Positions 59,478 to 64,000 of a DNA stretch of 64,000 nt are shown piece by piece. The stretch spans positions 930,001-994,000 of the forward strand of contig AP019755.1 of assembly GCA_006742785.1 (NCBI GenBank). Reading direction: 5' to 3'. A model generated the notes under the pieces. It saw only the letters and a program-made list of their open reading frames with translations. It was not told the origin of the DNA and ran no database searches. The stretch is from Nitrosomonas stercoris (GTDB lineage: Bacteria; Pseudomonadota; Gammaproteobacteria; Burkholderiales; Nitrosomonadaceae). Positions within the stretch are counted from its first letter, which is position 1; the number at the start of each line of letters is the position of its first letter. Position numbers and translations under genes: made by a program.

Positions 59478-60383
59478 TCAATGTTTCAGATCGGCTGTTT
59501 GCTGAATGCCAGCAAGTAGCCAAGCAGAATCGGCCACAGTTAGATCTTTTTCAACGTGCCAGATTTCATCAAATGATTCTAACGGCGCATTGGGTCCTTC
59601 CCGTAATTCGCCAGTAAAACGAACACTGGCAATGGCATGATCCGTTTGAGTAGTGATATCGAGCAATGCAGCTTCAACATAAGTGATATCAGTTTGTTGG
59701 GAGGAATTACCACGCTCGGCAATTTGCTGGCTGATTTCTGCAAATAGCTCCGGTGTTGTAAATGCGCGAATTTCCTCTAAATCACCGTCATCGTGTGCTA
59801 ACTGCATGGTAATGAATGAGCCTTTGGCATTTTTGAGAAAAGCATCCACATCAAATCCGGCAGGAATATCAATTGTACCTGTATTGGTAGAGGGTTCACT
59901 GTGTCTGCTAGTAAATCCACCACCAGCAGGAGGAGCATTATCTCGATGAGTAAAGGGAGAATTTCCTGTGGTTTGTCCCGTTCCGGAATATTGCATAGGG
60001 CGCGTGTATCCTCCTCCAGAAGCACGGCGCATTATACGTATACCAAAGAATATTGCAGCCATTATTCCTAGCAGAACCAGAATATCAACCATGTTGATGC
60101 CATCAAAGGCGCCACCCATGAGTAAAGAGGCTAATAATCCACCGGCAGCTAGTCCAGCCAAGGGGCCAAGCCATTTATTGCCACCCGCTGCAGAAGCTGG
60201 GTTGGTTGTTTTGTCAGACTGTCGTTGTGTCTGCTGAGGTGCTTGCTTTTGTTGACGATTAAGGTTGAGAGATTGCCGTTGTTTACCAAAACTGCTGCCT
60301 CCTCCCAAGCGACGAGCTTCGGCGTCCAATGCTGTCAAGCTAAAAGTAAGCAACACCAAAGTCAAAAGTGTTAATATCCGCAT
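59478..60383 (-). CDS. Tim44-domain membrane protein
   Basis: From ATG 60383 (GGAG ribosome site nine bases upstream) the protein has 301 residues. It has a signal peptide (LTFSLTALDAEA), a Gly/Ser/Gln-rich stretch, two hydrophobic helices (about 73-93 and 100-120) and a C-terminal Tim44-like domain (GSFITMQLAHDDGDLEEIRA, WHVEKDLTVADSAWLLAGIQ). Bacterial Tim44-like proteins (TimA type) resemble the mitochondrial import subunit, but their role is not settled. An ATG five codons earlier (60398) lacks a ribosome site. Confidence 0.88.
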   Translation of the reverse strand: MRILTLLTLVLLTFSLTALDAEARRLGGGSSFGKQRQSLNLNRQQKQAPQQTQRQSDKTTNPASAAGGNKWLGPLAGLAAGGLLASLLMGGAFDGINMVDILVLLGIMAAIFFGIRIMRRASGGGYTRPMQYSGTGQTTGNSPFTHRDNAPPAGGGFTSRHSEPSTNTGTIDIPAGFDVDAFLKNAKGSFITMQLAHDDGDLEEIRAFTTPELFAEISQQIAERGNSSQQTDITYVEAALLDITTQTDHAIASVRFTGELREGPNAPLESFDEIWHVEKDLTVADSAWLLAGIQQTADLKH

Positions 60384-60476
60384 TATGCTTATCTCCATGA
60401 TTCAAAAATGTAATTTGAGGGTTGAGTATAGCACCATCCCTTATCGCTCTGGACTTGTCTCTAGCTGGAAAAGTTC

Positions 60477-61343
60477 ATGATTGCAAGCATGACCGGTTAT
60501 GCGGCAATTTCCACAGAAATACCACAAGGTTCACTTGCTGTAGAGCTCCGTTCTGTCAATAGTCGCTACTTCGATTTGCATTTCAAACTTTCTGATGAAT
60601 TACGCGTATTGGAGCCGGCAATGCGTAATTTGTTGAGCGCAGCTATTGTGCGAGGAAAAGTGGAGTGTCGTTTGACTTTCTCGGCATATGCAGGAAAAGA
60701 TCATAACCAACAGCTTAATCACGAACTACTTAATACGTTGTTGATATTGAATAAAACGATTAAATCAACTTTTCCGGCTGCATCAGATCTTTCAGTAGCA
60801 GATATTTTGCATTGGCCAGGTGTGCTTGAAAGTGATGCGGTTTCCTTGGATGAGTTGCACCCTGCTTGCATGACACTTTTGCAATCTGCGGTGCAAGCAC
60901 TACTGTTGGCACGTCAGCGTGAAGGCGAAAAACTACAAAGCTTTTTGTTGGAGCGAATACAACAGTTACGACAATTGGTACAGGATTTGTTACCTAGCTT
61001 GCCAACTATTCTAGCCAGCTTTCAGGAAAGATTACTGCATTGTCTGCAAACAGCGGGGTTGGATGAAAATGACGAGCGTATCCGCCAGGAATTTACGCTG
61101 TTCGCTAATAGAATTGACGTTGATGAAGAATTATCGCGTCTGCAAGGCCATTTGGATGAATTTGAGCATATTGTGCAACAAGGCGGTGTAGTCGGTAAAC
61201 AGCTTGATTTTTTAGCACAAGAACTCAATCGTGAAGCTAACACATTAGCATCCAAATCCGTTGCCAAGGAAACAACGCATGCTGCGGTGGAAATGAAAGT
61301 TCTGATTGAGCAACTACGTGAGCAAATTCAGAATATAGAGTAA
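60477..61343 (+). CDS. yicC: YicC-family endoribonuclease
   Basis: 288 residues with the YicC_N start (MIASMTGYAAISTEIPQGSL, VELRSVNSRYFDLHFKL) and the DUF1732 C-terminus with GKQLDFLAQELNREANTLAS. E. coli YicC is a hexameric RNase that targets the small RNA RyhB. Homologues are widespread. In many bacteria it precedes gmk, which is not the case here. The gene stands alone. Confidence 0.93.
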   Translation: MIASMTGYAAISTEIPQGSLAVELRSVNSRYFDLHFKLSDELRVLEPAMRNLLSAAIVRGKVECRLTFSAYAGKDHNQQLNHELLNTLLILNKTIKSTFPAASDLSVADILHWPGVLESDAVSLDELHPACMTLLQSAVQALLLARQREGEKLQSFLLERIQQLRQLVQDLLPSLPTILASFQERLLHCLQTAGLDENDERIRQEFTLFANRIDVDEELSRLQGHLDEFEHIVQQGGVVGKQLDFLAQELNREANTLASKSVAKETTHAAVEMKVLIEQLREQIQNIE

Positions 61344-61399
61344 TTCAATTGGTATGTTGCTCAAATTGCTCGTTCTTGTAAAACAAGCGTAATTGAATG

Positions 61400-61867
61400 T
61401 TATTCGCCACTATCCGTAATGTTTTCTTGATCTAATTTAGCGTTTGCTTTCATCAGATCAATGGCGGAATCCAGACAAGACAATTCAGTCGCAGTAATGT
61501 AACTGAGCAAATTGTTGCTATTACGGATACGTTCACTTAGATTTTGTAAGATAAAGTAGGCTTGTTTCCTGTCCACAGGCTTGCGATCTGCTACGACTTG
61601 ATCGGGGTCATTTTCTATTAATACTATTTTTCCTGGCTGGATATATTGGCTCACCCGTGTGAATTGAGTGCGGTTCCATCCTAGGCAATCCCATGAAGGT
61701 TTTTCCTCGTTGTCTGGAAAATAATATTTTACCAATCGATCAGACATCATCATCTTAGATTTTTCTACCATACAAACCATATATTTTCTGACAAGGATTA
61801 TTGATCGGATAATTGTGCCAACTCTTGAATAAAACAATTCTGTGATTATCAAGGTAAAAGTTGTCAA
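61400..61867 (-). CDS. Hypothetical protein
   Basis: 155 residues from the farthest start, or about 115-120 from the inner methionines (around 61750-61780), which look more natural because the first 30 residues have no clear character. The core is hydrophilic: VKYYFPDNEEKPSWDCLGW, NRTQFTRVSQYIQPGKIVLI, NLSERIRNSNNLLSYITATE. I recognise no family or motif. There is no signal peptide. The gene is isolated next to an IS element, so it may be accessory DNA. Confidence 0.5.
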   Translation of the reverse strand: MTTFTLIITELFYSRVGTIIRSIILVRKYMVCMVEKSKMMMSDRLVKYYFPDNEEKPSWDCLGWNRTQFTRVSQYIQPGKIVLIENDPDQVVADRKPVDRKQAYFILQNLSERIRNSNNLLSYITATELSCLDSAIDLMKANAKLDQENITDSGE

Positions 61868-61893
61868 CTAAACAACATGGTTTCTCATTATTT

Positions 61894-62042
61894 TTAAGAA
61901 CTATCTGAAAAGCATTGTGTTAGTGAGAGCGTCAGTTCAAGATGAAAATCAGCAAAAAAGTGAGATTTATGCGTAATAGATGGGTATTTTGGGCTGATTT
62001 TTAGTGTGAAAGGCAGTGTAGATAATTTTTAGAGATTCCTTA
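61894..62042. mobile_element. Possible degenerate MITE-like element, copy 4
   Basis: The right arm TTTTTAGAGATTCCTTA (62026-62042) is nearly identical to the right arm of copy 3. The only candidate left arm, TAAGAACTATCTGAAAAG (from about 61894), matches poorly. The IS5-family element is inserted at its very edge. Confidence 0.35.
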
Positions 62043-62084
62043 GAGCCCGTTTACGATCTCATCATTATTCCTTACGATACGTGG

Positions 62085-62450
62085 ATGAAGAGAACAAAAT
62101 ATGCCAGTGATATTAGCAAAGAGAAGTTTGCCGAGATAGAGCCGCTATTGCGTAGCGTGAGGTGCAGCACCAAACCCACGACAATAGATTTGTATGAAGT
62201 ATTTTGTGCTGTGCTGTATCTGCTGCGTACTGGTTGCCAGTGGAGATTTTTGCCCGGAGAGTTTCCCAAATGGCAGAGTGTATATGCCTATTGGCGCAAA
62301 TGGAATGAGCCTGACCAGCACGGCGTGAGCGTGCTGGAGCAGGCATTAAAAAAATCAGGTTGGCGCGGCCCGAGAGAAACTGGGGCGCAACGCTTGCAGC
62401 ACGTTCTTGATTGTGGACGCGCAAAGCGTGAAGAATACAGACACGGCTGA
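62085..62450 (+). CDS. IS5-family transposase, frame A (N-terminal part)
   Basis: 121 residues. The first 85 are transposase N-terminus: DISKEKFAEIEPLL, TIDLYEVFCAVLYLLRTGCQ, WRFLPGEFPKWQSVY. Beyond residue 88 the frame departs from the family because the natural continuation lies in another frame. The change point coincides with a run of seven A (about 62346-62352). Confidence 0.85.
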   Translation: MKRTKYASDISKEKFAEIEPLLRSVRCSTKPTTIDLYEVFCAVLYLLRTGCQWRFLPGEFPKWQSVYAYWRKWNEPDQHGVSVLEQALKKSGWRGPRETGAQRLQHVLDCGRAKREEYRHG

Positions 62451-62883
62451 CCAGAAAGGCTATGACGCCGGCAAGAAGGTGTCGGGCATCAAGCGCCATA
62501 TCGCTGTTGATACCTTGGGGTTGCCGCACGCCATTGCAGTGACGACAGCGGAAGTGACTGACCGTAACGGTGCATTGCAGGCCTTGAAGCGTTGCAGATC
62601 GAGTTTGGGACAAGTGCAAGGTTTGCTGTGTGACGGTGGCTATACTGGAGCACCATTTGCCGAAAGTGTGCAAGAAATTCTGGGCAGACCTGTCACCGTG
62701 CAGATCGCCAAACGCAGCAAACTGCATACCTTCAAGGTTATGCCCAGGCGCTGGATAGTGGAACGTAGTTTCGCCTGGCTGGAAAAGTGCCGAAGATTAT
62801 GGAAAAACTGCGAACGTAAACTTGATACCAGCTTGCAGCTCATTCATTTGGCTTTCTTGGCACTATTACTCAGAAGATCGTAA
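62407..62883 (+). CDS. IS5-family transposase, frame B (catalytic part)
   Basis: 158 residues from the ATT/ATG-like start assigned here. The frame is actually open back to the A-run, where removing one A gives LKNQVGAAREKLGRN leading into FLIVDAQSVKNTD. The DDE residues are Asp in IVDAQSVKNTD, Asp in LLCDGGYTGAPF and Glu in VERSFAWLEKCRRLWKN. The stop TAA lies inside the right terminal repeat. The protein is probably made as an A-B fusion by slippage at the A-run, or else is split by a one-base insertion. Confidence 0.85.
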   Translation: MIVDAQSVKNTDTADQKGYDAGKKVSGIKRHIAVDTLGLPHAIAVTTAEVTDRNGALQALKRCRSSLGQVQGLLCDGGYTGAPFAESVQEILGRPVTVQIAKRSKLHTFKVMPRRWIVERSFAWLEKCRRLWKNCERKLDTSLQLIHLAFLALLLRRS

Positions 62884-62974
62884 ACAGGCTCTTAGCGCTA
62901 GATATCGTTTGATTGGTGAGATATGTCATACTGCCACTTTATTTTTTGCTTCTGTTCTCCGGGGAATATTTCTT

Positions 62975-64000
62975 GTGGCCAGTTATGAGTTTCTGATTGG
63001 ATTGCGTTACACGCGTGCCAAGCGGCGTAATCATTTTATTTCTTTTATTTCGTTGATTTCGTTATTTGGCATCATTCTGGGCATGACCGCACTCATTACG
63101 GTGATGTCAGTTATGAATGGATTTCACAAAGAAGTACGTTCTCGCATTCTAGGAGTGGCATCACATGCCCAGATTAGTAGCTACGAAGGCAGTTTGTCCA
63201 ACTGGGAAAAGATAAAGGAAGCCGCACTTAGGGATCCACAAGTTATCGCAGCCGCACCTTACATCGATGCGCAGGGGATGCTCTCGCACAATAGCGTGGT
63301 GCAAGGAGTCATGGTGCGTGGTATTTTACCGACAGATGAAAACAAAGTGGCCGATTTTGGTGACAAAATGATCGCTGGCACGCTAGAACAATTAATGCCG
63401 GGAGGGTTCGGTATTGTTATTGGTCGAGAATTAGCGCGTAATCTCGGTGTTTTCCCAGGCGATAGAATTGTACTGATTTCTCCGCAAGGGCAGATTACAC
63501 CAGCAGGTATATTGCCGCGCTTAAAACAATTTACTGTCACCGGAATTTTTGAAGTAGGACATTTTGAATATGATTCTGGTTTAGCACTGATTCATTTGGC
63601 AGATGCACAAAAACTTTATCGTATGGCGCCTGAGCAAGTTTCCGGTGTTCGTCTCAAGTTGCATGACATGTTTGCAGCACCCCAAGTTATCCGGGATTTA
63701 GCAACAACCTTGCCGCCCGATCTTTATTTCACTGATTGGACACAGCAACATGCCAACTATTTTCGAGCTATTCAGATTGAAAAACGAATGCTATCGCTTA
63801 TTTTGGCACTGATCATTGCTGTGGCAGCGTTTAATATCGTTTCTACCTTGGTGATGGCGGTTACAGATAAGCAAGCAGATATTGCAATTTTGCGAACGTT
63901 GGGAGCCAGTGCTGGCAGTATCATGAAAATATTTATTATTCAGGGCGCATTGATCGGTATTTTGGGAACTTTATTAGGTTTATTAGGCGGAATGTTGCTG
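62975..64000 (+). CDS. Lipoprotein-releasing ABC transporter permease LolC/LolE, 5' part
   Basis: From GTG 62975 (ribosome site GGGGA) 342 residues are visible and the frame runs off the window. The opening YEFLIGLRYTRAKRRNHFIS and FISLISLFGIILGMTALI, with MSVMNGFHKEVRSRILG, is diagnostic. A large periplasmic domain follows, then LILALIIAVAAFNIVSTLVM and TDKQADIAILRTLGASAGSI. The complex extracts lipoproteins from the inner membrane for outer-membrane delivery. LolC and LolE (or a fused LolF type) cannot be told apart from this part. The IS at 62043 ends 83 bases before the start. Confidence 0.94.
   Translation, partial: MASYEFLIGLRYTRAKRRNHFISFISLISLFGIILGMTALITVMSVMNGFHKEVRSRILGVASHAQISSYEGSLSNWEKIKEAALRDPQVIAAAPYIDAQGMLSHNSVVQGVMVRGILPTDENKVADFGDKMIAGTLEQLMPGGFGIVIGRELARNLGVFPGDRIVLISPQGQITPAGILPRLKQFTVTGIFEVGHFEYDSGLALIHLADAQKLYRMAPEQVSGVRLKLHDMFAAPQVIRDLATTLPPDLYFTDWTQQHANYFRAIQIEKRMLSLILALIIAVAAFNIVSTLVMAVTDKQADIAILRTLGASAGSIMKIFIIQGALIGILGTLLGLLGGMLL

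Larger units (their letters stand above)
62043..62891 (+). mobile_element. IS5-family insertion sequence with terminal repeats and 3-bp target duplication
   Basis: 849 bp bounded by GAGCCCGTTTACGATCT (62043-62059) and its complement AGATCGTAAACAGGCTC (62875-62891), one mismatch. TTA flanks both ends (62040-62042 and 62892-62894) as a target duplication. It carries a DDE transposase split over two overlapping frames. The intact ends and duplication indicate a fairly recent insertion. Confidence 0.93.

Overview
The window is chromosomal DNA from a betaproteobacterium, most likely an ammonia oxidiser of the genus Nitrosomonas. Three things point there: a gene for the His-rich small metal-binding protein SmbP (36559-36942), a FecI/FecR/TonB-receptor iron cassette of the kind that is abundant in Nitrosomonas, and betaproteobacterial core genes in general. 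The genus call is an inference from protein resemblance, not from a search. The chromosomal replication origin lies inside the window: dnaA-dnaN-gyrB run rightward from 23003, and the dnaA-dnaN gap carries two perfect DnaA boxes in AT-rich DNA.

Left part (1-10.5 kb): the 3' end of a sigma-54 activator, a ChaN-like/PDZ protein, purL, a tiny Cys-rich protein, a GFA-family protein, the NAD(P)HX repair enzyme, a RecQ-type helicase and Hsp15. At 10.7-15.4 kb a TonB receptor-FecR-FecI cassette lies between two decayed copies of the same IS1595-type transposase 3' end. One of these is joined to an IS5-type remnant and supplies the last codons and the stop of the next gene. From 15.3 to 20.2 kb is a sulfide/persulfide detoxification locus: TauE/SafE exporter, a DUF442-sulfide:quinone oxidoreductase fusion, a BigR/SqrR-like ArsR repressor and two YeeE half-transporters form one leftward operon, and a persulfide dioxygenase-type metallo-beta-lactamase protein is transcribed divergently. 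Two periplasmic peptidoglycan genes (YcbK-like, L,D-transpeptidase) precede the origin.

Middle part (28-40.7 kb): a DUF454 protein, an RluF-type pseudouridine synthase, a tRNA array (Gly-GCC, Cys-GCA, Leu-UAA) behind a near-consensus sigma-70 promoter, then an accessory patch with an IS5-type remnant, a HicAB toxin-antitoxin pair with a perfect palindrome upstream, a long hairpin and three copies of a dispersed palindromic repeat. Metabolic genes follow: a CNP1-like lipoprotein, AhpC-type peroxiredoxin, an EamA transporter, dapC-dapD, smbP, birA-coaX-engB and hemB.

Right part (40.7-64 kb): pstCAB without an adjacent pstS, a PEP-CTERM protein, an FMN reductase, a hexose-6-phosphate mutarotase-like protein, aconitase, an outer-membrane protein, a nitrobindin-like protein, and a cluster of small envelope/general-stress proteins (YqjD/YqjE-like, two BON proteins, DUF1328, CsbD) next to a divergent PAS-LuxR regulator. 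Then come slipin-NfeD-Nudix, a Tim44-domain protein, yicC, an intact-ended IS5-family element with its 3-bp target duplication, and the start of a LolC/E permease. At least three 67-94 bp MITE-like elements with shared terminal inverted repeats are scattered through this part.
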